64,000 nucleotides of DNA from CAVQCA01 sp963710815 (GCA_963710815.1 CAVQCA010000070.1:1-64000), one strand, 5' to 3'; counted from the stretch's first letter, positions 28,802 through 40,573 are shown. The notes: generated from the letters alone by a model not told the origin. Numbers and translations: made by a program.

Positions 28802-30182
28802 CTAGTGCCGAACCTCTGGAGGTATGGGCGAGCGCGCGCGGGCGGCGCGGCACAGGGCCTCCACGACGCGCTCCATGCGCATGCGCCGCGAGCCCTTCAC
28901 CAGCACATGCACACCGCCGTGCAAGCCGTCATTCAGGGCGGCAAGCAGGTCCTCGAGGCTGTCAAACGCCGCGGCATTGCCGCCAAAGGCCTCGGCGGCG
29001 GCCCGGGACAACTCCCCCAGGGCATAGAGCCTGTCCACCCCCGAGGCGCGCGCCCGTTGGCCGGCTTCGCGGTGAAGGTCCACCGCCCCGTGGCCCAGCT
29101 CACCCATGTCGCCGAGCACCAGCCAGGTTTCCCCGCCGGCCGTGGCCAGCACATCGATCGCGGCCTGCAGTGATCCGGGATTTGCATTGTAGGTGTCATC
29201 GATCACCGTGATGTCCTGCGGCAGTCGATGAATCGTGAAACGGCCGGTAACCGGAGACAGCGATGCCAACCCCTGGCTTACATCATCCAGTCCAGCGCCG
29301 GCCGCCAGCGCGGCCGCGCTCGCGGCCAGGGCGTTCATGACATTGTGCCGTCCGGGCAGTGGCAGGTGGAATTCGGTATCACCCCAGGGTGTGGAGAGCC
29401 ATACCCGGCTGCCGTTGACATCACCCTGCCAACGGGCATGCACGTCGGCCTCCGCCTGCAGGCCGAACTCCACGATACGGCAATGGGCGGCGAGTTCACG
29501 CCAGAGCGGTAGCGTAGTGATCATCGGCATTGATAATCGCCACGCCTTCCGGACCGAGGCGCGTGAATACCTCACCCTTGGCGCGGGCGACTCCCTCGAT
29601 ATCGCCGAAACCTTCCAGGTGAGCCGGTCCGGCATTGGTAACCACCGCAATGCCGGGCCGCGCGATGTCGGCGAGGTAGTCGATCTCGCCGGGATGGTTC
29701 GCTCCCATTTCCAGCACGGCATAGCGATCCTGCGGAGACAACCGGAACAGCGTCAGCGGGAGGCCGATGTCGTTGTTCAGATTACCCTGCGTGGCCAGGG
29801 TCCGGCCGGTGCAGGCGAGGATGGCATGCGTCATGCTGCGCACCGTGGTCTTGCCGTTGCTGCCTGTGATGGCCACCACAGGCAGCGTGAACTGCGCACG
29901 CCAGTAGGCGGCGAGCTGGCCGAGTGCGCGCCGAGTGTCGGCAACCTCGAGCAGGGGCAGCGGGGCTTTCCGGATGCGGCTGACGAGCGCGGCCGCCGCG
30001 CCCCGCGCGTGCGCTGCATCCAGGTAGTCATGACCGTCATGGTTCGTTCCCTGCAGGGCGACGAACAGGTTGCCCGACTGCAGCTGCCGGGTATCGGTGC
30101 TCACGCCGCGGAACGCCGCATCGGTGGAAACACAGCGGCCGGCAAGCACCTCGGCAGCCTGCAAGAGCTGCATGGCCATCAT
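28802..30182 (-). CDS. murF: UDP-MurNAc-tripeptide--D-Ala-D-Ala ligase MurF (frameshifted)
   Basis: Final cytoplasmic Mur ligase. The N-terminal frame carries RGVSTDTRQLQSGNLFVALQ and the ATP site VVAITGSNGKTTVRSM, through GVAIINADDHYAT. The C-terminal frame resumes near 29520 with PLWRELAAHCRIVEFG, then LPGRHNVMNALAASAAALA, VIDDTYNANPGSLQAAIDVL and HVLVKGSRRMRMERVVEAL. One indel at about 29515-29525 joins them to some 459 residues. ATG 30182 overlaps the murE stop by ATGA; ATG 30191 is also possible. Confidence 0.95.
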
Positions 30183-31714
30183 TCCGACCATTCCCGCTGC
30201 AAGGCCTTGACCCGTTCGCGGTCACTGAACGGCAGCGCCTTGTCGCCGACGATCTGCACCGTTTCATGCCCCTTGCCGGCGATCAATACGATGTCGTCCG
30301 GACCGGCCTCATGCAACGCCAGGTCGATGGCCGTCGCGCGGTTGTGCTCGGTACGCACGCGGCCGGGATGCGCGAATCCGGTACGAAGATCACGCATGAT
30401 GCGTTCCGGGTCCTCGCCGCGCGGGTTATCGTCGGTCAGCACGATCCGGTCGGCGTGACGCTCCACCGCGGCGGCCATCAGCGGGCGCTTGCCGCGATCA
30501 CGGTCGCCACCGGCCCCGAATACGCACCACAACCGCCCCGCGCAATGTCCGCGCAGCGAACCCAGTACCTCGTCCAGGGCACCCGGGGTATGGGCGTAAT
30601 CGACCACGGCCAGCGGACGCCCGGCGCCGAGGTCGAATCGCTCCATACGGCCCGCCACGGTGCGCGTTTTCGCCAGGCGGATCAGCGCCTCCCCGAAGGG
30701 CAGCCCGGAAACACACAGGGCGGCAAGGGCCGCCAGCAGGTTGCTGGCGTTGAAACGCCCGAGCAGGGAGCTCGTGAGCGAACCGGATCCCCACGGCGTC
30801 TGCACCTCCATCCGCATGCCGTCGAGACCGAGCCGCAGCTCGCGTCCAACGACCCACTGCGCCGGGAAGCGTGTACGGTAAGGCTCGCGTTCGAGGGTAT
30901 AGGCAAGGGGAGCGACCCCGGGAGGAATATCATCGAGCAGGCCACGGCCAAACTCATCGTCGGCGTTGATTACGGCATAGCGCAGCGCGGGACTATGGAA
31001 CAGCTTGCGTTTGGCGTGCGCATAGGATTCGACATCACCGTGATAGTCCAGGTGGTCGCGAGACAGGTTGGTCAGCACGGCGAGATCAAAATTGACGCCA
31101 CTTACCCGTCCCTGATCCATGGCATGGGAGGACACTTCTGCCACCACGCAGCGCGCGCCCTGGCGCTGCATGGCATGGAGCGCCCGCTGGATGGCGAGCC
31201 CGTCCGGGGTGGTATGCGTCCCGGCATTCAATTCGTTGTAAATACCGTAGCCCAGCGTGCCGATGAGACCGCAGCGGCGGTCGGCGCTGTCGAGGGCCTG
31301 CGCGATGTAGTGACTGCAGGAAGTCTTGCCGTCAGTGCCGGTGATGCCGATCATGAACAGACCACGTGAGGGATGGCCATAGAACCGATCGGCGATCAGC
31401 CCTACCTTCCGGCTCAGCGCGGGTACCGCCACCACCGGCACCGGCAACAGTGCCGCCAGTTCCGCCAGTCCGGCCACGCCCGCGGCCGGCTCCCAGGCCA
31501 CCGCGGCCGCGCCGAGCGCAATCGCCTGCCGCGCATGCTGCAGCCCGTGAGTGCGGCTGCCGGCCACCGCCAGGAACAGGTCGCCCGGCTGCACCTTGCG
31601 GCTGTCCAGCGCCAGCCCGGCGATGAACACCGGCTGTCCCAGTTCGGCGCTTTCCAGACCGTGCAGCAGACCGCCAAGGGTATGTCCGGTTCTCTCGCTT
31701 CTGGCGGGCATCAT
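30179..31714 (-). CDS. murE: UDP-MurNAc-L-Ala-D-Glu--2,6-diaminopimelate ligase MurE
   Basis: Adds meso-diaminopimelate to the stem peptide. Product 511 residues. The ATP site is IGITGTDGKTSCSHYIAQAL and the carbamylated-lysine region is SYAHAKRKLF. The substrate motif DDNPRGEDPERI carries the DNPR sequence that specifies diaminopimelate over lysine, as expected for a Gram-negative wall. No frameshift. Start ATG 31714 overlaps the ftsI stop by 4 bases, and the end overlaps murF by 4 bases. Confidence 0.97.
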   Translation of the reverse strand: MMPARSERTGHTLGGLLHGLESAELGQPVFIAGLALDSRKVQPGDLFLAVAGSRTHGLQHARQAIALGAAAVAWEPAAGVAGLAELAALLPVPVVAVPALSRKVGLIADRFYGHPSRGLFMIGITGTDGKTSCSHYIAQALDSADRRCGLIGTLGYGIYNELNAGTHTTPDGLAIQRALHAMQRQGARCVVAEVSSHAMDQGRVSGVNFDLAVLTNLSRDHLDYHGDVESYAHAKRKLFHSPALRYAVINADDEFGRGLLDDIPPGVAPLAYTLEREPYRTRFPAQWVVGRELRLGLDGMRMEVQTPWGSGSLTSSLLGRFNASNLLAALAALCVSGLPFGEALIRLAKTRTVAGRMERFDLGAGRPLAVVDYAHTPGALDEVLGSLRGHCAGRLWCVFGAGGDRDRGKRPLMAAAVERHADRIVLTDDNPRGEDPERIMRDLRTGFAHPGRVRTEHNRATAIDLALHEAGPDDIVLIAGKGHETVQIVGDKALPFSDRERVKALQREWSE

Positions 31715-33423
31715 GCGGCGTCTCCCGGCAGGACGTGATGCGTCTCCTGCAGCGGCAGCTTGTCCGGCGGGATCGCCATCAGGCGCAGCGCCCCCGACAT
31801 CACCCGGGAGAATACCGGTGCGGCGACCTGACCACCGTAGTACTTGCCGTCGCTTGTCTGGTTAATCATCACCACCATCACCAGCCGCGGATCACTGGCC
31901 GGCGCCAGGCCGGCGAACACGGACAGGTACTTGTCGCGGGAATAACCGCCAGGCACCGACTTGTGCACGGTGCCGGTCTTGCCGGCGACCCGGTAACCCG
32001 CCACCTGCGCGGCCGGGGCGGTGCCGTGCGGCCCGGCGGCCTGCTCCAGCATGTCGATGATCTCCCTTGCGATGCCTTGCGGGATGATCCGCCGGCCCTC
32101 GGGCGCCGTGTTCTGGCGCAGGAAGGTGACCGGGCGCCTGATGCCGCCGGCGGCGAGCGTCGCATAGGCCTGGGCGAGCTGCAGGGGCGTCACCGATATG
32201 CCGTAGCCGAAGGCTATCGTCGCCGTCTCGAACTCTTTCCAGGTGCGGTAATTGACCAGCAGGCCGGAGGCCTCACCGGGGAAGCCGCTTGCCGTCAGCA
32301 TGCCGAAACCGACAGAGGACAACGTCGACCAGATATGCTCGGCAGGCAGCGACAGGGCAATCTTGCTGATGCCGACGTTGCTCGACCTGCTGATCACGCC
32401 CGATACATTCAGCAGGCCGTAATCGTGCACATCCCTGACCGTGTTATGACCCACACGTAACCAGCCAGGCGCCGTATCAACCGCCGTTTCCGGCGTATAG
32501 CGGCCGTCCTCGAGTGCGCAGGCCACGATGAACGGCTTCATGGTGGATCCCGGTTCGAACACGTCGGTGACCGCGCGGTTTCGCAGCGTTCGCCGCTGCA
32601 GTGTCTGGCGATTGTTCGGATTGTAGGAAGGCTGATTGACCATGGCGAGGATCTCGCCAGTCCTGACATCGAGCACCACGGCCGAGGCGGAACGCGCACC
32701 GTGTTCCTTCACGGCCGCCAGCAGCTCGCGGTAGGCCAGGTACTGGATGCGCCGGTCGATACTCAGCACCAGGTCCTTGCCGGGGCGCGGACGGCGGATA
32801 CTCTCCACATCCTCGATCGTATGGCGGTGGCCGTCCTTGATCACACGTTTGGCTCCGGCTTCACCGCGCAGCCAGTCGTTGTAGGCCAGCTCCAGTCCTT
32901 CCTGGCCATCATCATCGACATTGGTGAAACCGACGACCTGCGCGGCCACTTCGCCGGCCGGGTAATAACGCTTGTATTCCTTCTGCAGATACACTCCCGG
33001 AATGCCCATGGCCTGCACCTGGTCCGCAAGCGACGGACTGATATGGCGCTGCAGGTAGACAAACTCCCGACCGGCGTGTTTCGCCACCAGCTGCTGGACA
33101 TAGTCCCGATCGAGCGACAACACACGCGCCAGCGCGGTAATTTCATCCTGTACGCCGCCGAGCTCCTGCGGGTTGACCCAGACCGATTTGACCGGTGTGC
33201 TGACCGCAAGCGGCTCCCCCTGCCGGTCCAGGATCATGCCGCGGTGCGCGGGCAACTCCTCGACGCGCAAGTGACGCGCATCGCCCTGGTTCTGCAGAAA
33301 ATCCTTGTCCAGCACCTGCAGACTGACCGCGCGCCATATCAGCATCACCAGCGCCAGCACCATGCCCGCAATCAGGATGACGCGTCGACCCGGCGGCACG
33401 TGGAATGTCCTGTTCCTGCTCAT
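31711..33423 (-). CDS. ftsI: septal peptidoglycan transpeptidase FtsI (PBP3)
   Basis: Class B penicillin-binding protein that cross-links septal wall. The product is 570 residues from ATG 33423, which follows the ftsL stop with 4-base overlap; a longer reading to 33543 overlaps ftsL and is rejected. The single membrane anchor is VILIAGMVLALVMLIWRAVS. The active-site serine is in EPGSTMKPFIVACAL (SxxK), the SxN motif is in SRSSNVGISKIAL and the KTG motif in VAGKTGTVHKSVPGGYSRDK. The N-terminal pedestal domain is complete. Confidence 0.97.
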   Translation of the reverse strand: MSRNRTFHVPPGRRVILIAGMVLALVMLIWRAVSLQVLDKDFLQNQGDARHLRVEELPAHRGMILDRQGEPLAVSTPVKSVWVNPQELGGVQDEITALARVLSLDRDYVQQLVAKHAGREFVYLQRHISPSLADQVQAMGIPGVYLQKEYKRYYPAGEVAAQVVGFTNVDDDGQEGLELAYNDWLRGEAGAKRVIKDGHRHTIEDVESIRRPRPGKDLVLSIDRRIQYLAYRELLAAVKEHGARSASAVVLDVRTGEILAMVNQPSYNPNNRQTLQRRTLRNRAVTDVFEPGSTMKPFIVACALEDGRYTPETAVDTAPGWLRVGHNTVRDVHDYGLLNVSGVISRSSNVGISKIALSLPAEHIWSTLSSVGFGMLTASGFPGEASGLLVNYRTWKEFETATIAFGYGISVTPLQLAQAYATLAAGGIRRPVTFLRQNTAPEGRRIIPQGIAREIIDMLEQAAGPHGTAPAAQVAGYRVAGKTGTVHKSVPGGYSRDKYLSVFAGLAPASDPRLVMVVMINQTSDGKYYGGQVAAPVFSRVMSGALRLMAIPPDKLPLQETHHVLPGDAA

Positions 33424-33689
33424 TGTTTCAGAAACACCGTCTGGTCCGGCCCCGGGATGATCATGCCCAGCCGGCTGCGCGCGGCATGCTCGATCTGCCC
33501 CTGCGTGGTCAAGGTGCTCTGCTCGAGCTGCAACTGTCCCCACTCGACATCCATACGGTCTTTCTCGTAGCCGAGCGCCTGCAGCTCCACGAACTGCTTG
33601 CGACCCTCATGCTTGGCATAGACCACGCCGAGGGACGACAGAATGACGGCCAGCGCGAGAAGCAGTGCGTAAACGGGACGGGCACTCAT
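33420..33689 (-). CDS. ftsL: cell division protein FtsL
   Basis: Small bitopic divisome protein of 89 residues that pairs with FtsB and FtsQ. From ATG 33689 it has a short cytoplasmic tail (MSARP), one membrane helix (VYALLLALAVILSSLGVVYA) and a periplasmic heptad-repeat coiled coil (about residues 28-75) ending ARSRLGMIIPGPDQ, the usual FtsL terminus. The start overlaps the rsmH stop by 4 bases; a longer upstream reading runs into rsmH and is not used. Confidence 0.93.
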   Translation of the reverse strand: MSARPVYALLLALAVILSSLGVVYAKHEGRKQFVELQALGYEKDRMDVEWGQLQLEQSTLTTQGQIEHAARSRLGMIIPGPDQTVFLKQ

Positions 33690-34621
33690 TGCAGACGCTC
33701 CGCGATTCTCAACACCGCACTGCGGCAACGCGGGTTGCGCGCGAGCTCCTCGCCGCCCGGACGGATGGCCTTGCCCACCGGACGCAGGCGCGGGGTATGC
33801 GCCTCGCCGGCCACCGGCAGACCCGGGGCTGGCGGCCGGCCGCGATACTCGTCACGGATAAATCGTTTCACAATGCGGTCTTCGAGCGAATGGAAGCTGA
33901 TGACGGCCAGCCGGCCCTGCCGGGCCAGCATATCCGGCGCATCATCGAGCACCGATCGCAGTTCGTCGAGTTCGTGGTTGATGAAAATGCGGATCGCCTG
34001 GAAACTGCGCGTCGCCGGATGCCGGTGTTTCTCGCGCACCGGGACCGCCGCCGCGACGAGTTCGGCAAGCTGGCGGGTGGTGCGCAGCGGCGCCTCGTTA
34101 CGCGCCCGGATGATGGCGCGGGCAATACGCCGTGCGTAGCGTTCCTCACCGAAGTCGATCAGCACTTCGGTAATGGCCTGCTCGCCCGCCTCCGCCAGCC
34201 ATTGCGCGGCGCTGATGCCGGCGCCGGGATCCATGCGCATATCGAGCGGGCCGTCGTCGGAGAAACTGAAGCCCCGCCGCGGATCGTCGAGTTGCGGTGA
34301 GGAAACACCCAGATCCAGCAGCATACCGTTGACCTGTCCCTTGAGCCGTCGTTGCGTAACCACATGGTTCAGCATCGTGAACGCACCCTGTTCAATCTCG
34401 AAGCGCGGATCGTCGCCGAATTGCCGTTCCGCCGACTGCACGGCCTCGGGATCCCGGTCCATCGCCAGCAGCCTTCCCTTCGGTCCAAGATTCCCGAGGA
34501 TGGCCCCCGCATGCCCGCCGCGACCAAAGGTTCCATCCACGTAAATTCCGTCCGGTCGTATACGTAGCCCTTCCAGTACCTCGTCGAGCAATACCGGACG
34601 GTGGATATAGCCCGATCCCAT
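33686..34621 (-). CDS. rsmH: 16S rRNA (cytosine(1402)-N4)-methyltransferase RsmH
   Basis: SAM-dependent methyltransferase modifying C1402 of 16S rRNA. The 311-residue product begins HRPVLLDEVLEGL and has the SAM motif YVDGTFGRGGHAGAILGNLG. MLLDLGVSSPQLDDPRRGFS and ISFHSLEDRIVKRFIRDEYR are near-invariant in the family. It is second in the dcw cluster, 3 bases after the mraZ stop. Confidence 0.97.
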   Translation of the reverse strand: MGSGYIHRPVLLDEVLEGLRIRPDGIYVDGTFGRGGHAGAILGNLGPKGRLLAMDRDPEAVQSAERQFGDDPRFEIEQGAFTMLNHVVTQRRLKGQVNGMLLDLGVSSPQLDDPRRGFSFSDDGPLDMRMDPGAGISAAQWLAEAGEQAITEVLIDFGEERYARRIARAIIRARNEAPLRTTRQLAELVAAAVPVREKHRHPATRSFQAIRIFINHELDELRSVLDDAPDMLARQGRLAVISFHSLEDRIVKRFIRDEYRGRPPAPGLPVAGEAHTPRLRPVGKAIRPGGEELARNPRCRSAVLRIAERLQ

Positions 34622-34624
34622 GGG

Positions 34625-35077
34625 TCAGAGCGTCAATGATTCCAGGGAGACCGGCAGCTCGGCGGCGCCGCTCTCCATTGAGATCCAGTCAGCGCAATTC
34701 CGCTCCCATGCCTCCTCATTCCAGATTTCAAATTTATTACCCAGCCCCGCCAGCACCACGCGCTTGTCGAGGCCGGCGAATTCACGCAGGCGCGGTGGAA
34801 TCAGTATGCGACCGTTATTGTCCATCTCCAGCTCGGTGGCATGACCCAGCAGCATGCGCTGCAGCGTCCGTGTGCGCCTGTCCTGGTTGGGCAGGCTGAC
34901 GAGTTTGCGTTCGATTTCGTCCCAGTCGGGAAAGGGGTAGAGCAGCAGACAGCGATCATCATGAACGGTCAATACGACACGCCCCTCGCAGCGCTCCTCG
35001 ATTACCGTGCGATAACGGGTGGGAAACGCCAGCCTCCCTTTGGCATCGAGATTGATGGTGCTGCCACCACGGAACAA
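34625..35077 (-). CDS. mraZ: transcriptional regulator MraZ (TTG start)
   Basis: AbrB-like ring-forming DNA-binding protein that represses its own dcw operon in E. coli. The 150-residue product has two SpoVT/AbrB-type halves with the DxKGR hallmark in each: NLDAKGRLAFPTRYR (residues 8-22) and EMDNNGRILIPPRLREF. The start is TTG at 35077, because no ATG or GTG lies before the conserved MFRGGSTINLDAKGR. A GGGGG sequence 6-10 bases upstream serves as ribosome binding site and is also the last MraZ box. First gene of the division cluster. Confidence 0.96.
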   Translation of the reverse strand: MFRGGSTINLDAKGRLAFPTRYRTVIEERCEGRVVLTVHDDRCLLLYPFPDWDEIERKLVSLPNQDRRTRTLQRMLLGHATELEMDNNGRILIPPRLREFAGLDKRVVLAGLGNKFEIWNEEAWERNCADWISMESGAAELPVSLESLTL

Positions 35078-35082
35078 ATCTG

Positions 35083-35127
35083 CCCCCTTAGACCCCTAAA
35101 TTTCCCATTTATTACCACGATACCCCA
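35083..35127 (-). promoter_or_regulatory. MraZ operator, five boxes at 10-bp spacing
   Basis: Read on the minus strand, the leader contains TGGGG, TGGTA, TGGGA, AGGGG and GGGGG, each followed by five other bases, giving an exact 10-bp period (35127 to 35083). MraZ of E. coli binds TGGGN direct repeats with this period. The array lies just downstream of the predicted transcription start and runs into the ribosome binding site of mraZ. Three boxes match well; the second and last are more degenerate. Confidence 0.8.
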
Positions 35128-35136
35128 CTTCGCGAC

Positions 35137-35166
35137 ACTATAGGGACCAGGGGCCAAAACTGTCAA
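35137..35166 (-). promoter_or_regulatory. sigma70 promoter of the dcw cluster
   Basis: On the minus strand TTGACA (35161-35166) is followed by an 18-base spacer and TATAGT (35137-35142). Both hexamers are near consensus, and transcription would begin around 35130, directly in front of the MraZ boxes. This is the strongest-looking promoter in the window. Confidence 0.75.
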
Positions 35167-35400
35167 GCAAAAAAACAAAAATTTCTCCTTTTTGAGCAGT
35201 AACTTAGGCATGAACACGGCCCGGCATCAGGCGCTCGCCGACATATAAATTGAAAATCATGGACTTGCCGTAGTTACCTTCAGTGACGTAACAAGATCTG
35301 CCAGGTCATGGCCATTTTGGCGGCAGATATCGCACGCCAATAGTAATCGAAGCCAAAGCAAAAGTGGGTAATAAACGCAATATATTGGGTTTACTAAAGC

Positions 35401-35520
35401 TTGAACCCCGTAAATAGGGGAATATCAAGGCATGCCTGAGATGTCAGTGGGAGATAAAAAACCCGGGCCCGGTGAGCCTCATGACGAGGCCAAAAAAAAG
35501 GCCCGCACGGCGGGCCTTTT
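35401..35520 (+). ncRNA. candidate small RNA between mraZ and ssb
   Basis: On the plus strand TTGAAC (35401-35406), 16 bases and TATCAA (35423-35428) resemble a promoter. The spacer contains the dyad CCCC-GTAAATA-GGGG. The following 85 or so bases have no long reading frame and could fold into a palindromic CCGGGCCCGG, a GCCTC-ATGAC-GAGGC hairpin and the GGCCCGC-ACG-GCGGGCC terminator hairpin with TTTT. Speculative: it rests on structure alone. The rest of 35167-35400 shows no gene. Confidence 0.2.
35491..35516 (-). terminator. intrinsic terminator of ssb
   Basis: Stem GGCCCGC / GCGGGCC with a three-base loop (35500-35516). On the minus strand it is followed by eight T residues (35492-35499). 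It lies 28 bases after the ssb stop. The plus strand also reads a stem followed by TTTT, so it may act in both directions. Confidence 0.85.
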
Positions 35521-35543
35521 GCTCTCGATACGTAGCGGAGATC

Positions 35544-35993
35544 TTAAAAGGGAATGTCGTCATCAAAATCCGGCTCGGCGGCTCCTGTCGACGTCGCCGG
35601 TTCCACCGGCCTGGACGCCGCCTCGCCAGAGGAATACCCGGTGCTGCTGCCGCCGCCACGACCACCCAGCATCTGCATATCACTGGCGATGATCTCGGTC
35701 GTGTAACGGTCATTGCCGTTCTTGTCCTGCCATTTGCGTGTGCGCAGGCTGCCTTCGACATAAACCTGGGAACCTTTCTTCAGGTATTCACCCGCGATCT
35801 CCGCGAGCCGGCTGTAAAACACGATGTTGTGCCACTCGGTGCGTTCCTGCTTTTCACCGGTCTGCTTGTCCTTCCACGACTCCGTCGTCGCCAGCGTGAC
35901 ATTGGCAACCGCGTTGCCGCTCGGCATGTAGCGGACTTCCGGATCCCGGCCCAGATTGCCTACCAGTATTACCTTGTTGACTCCTCGCGCCAT
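35544..35993 (-). CDS. ssb: single-stranded DNA-binding protein
   Basis: Homotetrameric OB-fold protein coating single-stranded DNA in replication and repair. The 149-residue product begins with the canonical VNKVILVGNLGRDPEVRYMP and continues TEWHNIVFYSRLAEIAGEYL and GSQVYVEGSLRTRKW. A Gly/Ser-rich linker precedes the acidic tip DFDDDIPF, which docks partner proteins. It lies downstream of yajR, with its own terminator. Confidence 0.97.
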   Translation of the reverse strand: MARGVNKVILVGNLGRDPEVRYMPSGNAVANVTLATTESWKDKQTGEKQERTEWHNIVFYSRLAEIAGEYLKKGSQVYVEGSLRTRKWQDKNGNDRYTTEIIASDMQMLGGRGGGSSTGYSSGEAASRPVEPATSTGAAEPDFDDDIPF

Positions 35994-36101
35994 GATGGCC
36001 TCCTCATTGTGTAGTGGTTCACTTTCCCTGTGCGCCGCCCGTGCCGCTCAGGCGGTCTCCCGGTTCGCTAGTCTATGCCATGGCCGAAAGGCGTTCCACC
36101 C

Positions 36102-37469
36102 TCAGGGCAATGCCGACTCGTCGAATACCCGCTTGTCGACCCGCAGATAGGCGACCCCCTCCCCCGGGACCACCACCGCCTCGGCCACCCCGGCGATGCC
36201 GGCCAATTCCCGCGACAGCCGTTCGGCCTCCGCCTGGTCACTGGCCGCAACCTTGTGTATGAAACTGGCCAGATGGCGCGGCGGCGTCATGGTAGCCGCC
36301 ACCAGCAACCACAGCAGCGCGCCCAGCGCCGTGAACAGGAATACCCCGTGCACACCGAAGCGCCCGTGCACCAGTCCGCCGATCGAGCCGCCCAGAAATG
36401 CGCCGAGGAACTGGGAGCTGGAATAGAAGCCCATCGCCGTACCGCGGCAATCGAGCGGCGCCGCACGCGAGATCAGCGAAGGCAACATCGCCTCCAGCAG
36501 GTTGAACGCGGTAAAGAACAGGAACAGCAGCAACCCGACGTCAATCAGCGTCACGGGCAACTCGTAGAGGCCCAGCTCGGCCAGCGTCATGAGCGTAACC
36601 GCCCCCAGCATGACCGGTTTCATCTGTCCCCTGCGTTCCGCATATATGATGAACGGGACCATGGCCAGCACGGAGAAGAACATCACCGGCAGATAGACTT
36701 CCCAATGCCGGCCGGCCGCCAAACCCGCCTCGTCGCGCAATACCAGCGGCATGACCACGAACGTGGCGGTGAGGATCATGTGCAGCACCAGGATGCCGAA
36801 GTCGAGGCGCAGCAGCTCACCACTGCGCAGTACCCGTCCGAACTGGGACGGCACGGCCTCGGCCTCGCGATGCATGCGGGTCACGGCGGGCGTGGGAACC
36901 ACGAAGAACACCACCCCGATGCCGATCATGGCGAGTACCGCCGTGATCCAGAAGATACCCGGTACACCGACCCACTTGTCCAGGATCGGACCCGCGACCA
37001 TCGCAACGGCGAATGACAGCCCAATGCTCATGCCGATCGTGGCCATGGCCTTCATGCGATGCTCTTCCCGGGTAAGATCCGCGGTGAGCGCCATGATGGC
37101 GGCGGCAATGGCGCCGGAACCCTGCAGCGCGCGGCCCAGGATGACAAGATGTATGGTCTGCGCCTCGGCGGCGACGACGCTGCCCAGGGCAAACAGCAGC
37201 AGGCCGCCGATGATGACCGGCTTGCGGCCAATGCGGTCCGAAAGCAGGCCGGCGGGAATCTGCAGCAGCGCCTGGGTCATGCCATAGGCGCCGATGGCGA
37301 GCCCGGTCAATGCCGGGGTGGTTCCATGGAGGTGCACGGCATAAAGTGCGAACACCGGCAGAATCATGAACATGCCCAGCATGCGCAGGCCAAAAATACT
37401 CGAGAGCGACAATGCCGCCCGCAGCTCAAGACGGCTCATGCCGAGCCTGGATGTTGCTTCCGCGTTCAC
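36102..37469 (-). CDS. yajR: MFS transporter with C-terminal YAM domain (YajR-like)
   Basis: Twelve-helix major facilitator of the DHA family, probably a proton-driven exporter of unknown substrate. The motif-A loop is GLLSDRIGRKPVIIGG; RALQGSGAIAAAIMALTADL and TAMGFYSSSQFLGAFLGGSI match E. coli YajR closely in my memory of the family. After helix 12 a soluble C-terminal region of about 70 residues ends VAYLRVDKRVFDESALP, fitting the ferredoxin-like YAM domain. Start taken as GTG 37469, with AGAGG 9 bases upstream; ATG 37439 is the alternative. Divergent from uvrA with an 85-base gap. Confidence 0.88.
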   Translation of the reverse strand: MNAEATSRLGMSRLELRAALSLSSIFGLRMLGMFMILPVFALYAVHLHGTTPALTGLAIGAYGMTQALLQIPAGLLSDRIGRKPVIIGGLLLFALGSVVAAEAQTIHLVILGRALQGSGAIAAAIMALTADLTREEHRMKAMATIGMSIGLSFAVAMVAGPILDKWVGVPGIFWITAVLAMIGIGVVFFVVPTPAVTRMHREAEAVPSQFGRVLRSGELLRLDFGILVLHMILTATFVVMPLVLRDEAGLAAGRHWEVYLPVMFFSVLAMVPFIIYAERRGQMKPVMLGAVTLMTLAELGLYELPVTLIDVGLLLFLFFTAFNLLEAMLPSLISRAAPLDCRGTAMGFYSSSQFLGAFLGGSIGGLVHGRFGVHGVFLFTALGALLWLLVAATMTPPRHLASFIHKVAASDQAEAERLSRELAGIAGVAEAVVVPGEGVAYLRVDKRVFDESALP

Positions 37470-37554
37470 GTAGGAAAACCTCTTTGCCTGTCGCCTGTGA
37501 AGCACCGTATATTAGCAGGTTGGCGCCGCGGGCGTCAGCTACACCGGGTGGAAG

Positions 37555-40401
<2,847 letters not shown>

Positions 40402-40416
<15 letters not shown>

Positions 40417-40432
40417 AAATGCCGGAGCGGGT
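40402..40432 (+). terminator. hairpin at the uvrA stop codon
   Basis: A 12-bp perfect stem ACCCGCTCCGGC / GCCGGAGCGGGT encloses a TGAAAAT loop that contains the uvrA TGA stop. There is no T-run behind it, so it is a weak terminator or a 3'-end stabiliser. Confidence 0.5.
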
Positions 40433-40457
40433 GATAAACATCTACCCAAATCTCTTC

Positions 40458-40522
40458 AACGCAAAGAACCTTTTTAACAAAATTAAACGATTGCGTTCTT
40501 TGCGTTCTTTGCGTTCTTTGCG
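40458..40522. repeat. intergenic repeat: three 9-mers plus an inverted copy
   Basis: GCGTTCTTT is repeated three times in tandem (40493-40519) followed by GCG. AACGCAAAGAAC (40458-40469) is the exact inverted complement of GTTCTTTGCGTT (40495-40506), so the block can form a 12-bp hairpin. On the other strand it reads as repeated CGCAAAGAA units ending in CCGC and AACTCACC, similar from memory to a dispersed intergenic repeat of many bacterial genomes. It codes for nothing credible. Confidence 0.75.
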
Positions 40523-40573
40523 GTGAGTTAATTTCTTTATGGATTGACCAGCCATTCAGCGCTGGCAGGGAAA

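Noticed and set aside
31711..33543. Longer ftsI start at 33543
   Set aside because: The extra 40 residues lie in ftsL coding sequence and have no membrane or family character; ATG 33423 gives the normal FtsI N-terminus.
37470..37554. Possible LexA box between yajR and uvrA (CTGTGAAGCACC…)
   Set aside because: Only the left half CTGT fits; the matching ACAG is missing at the required spacing.
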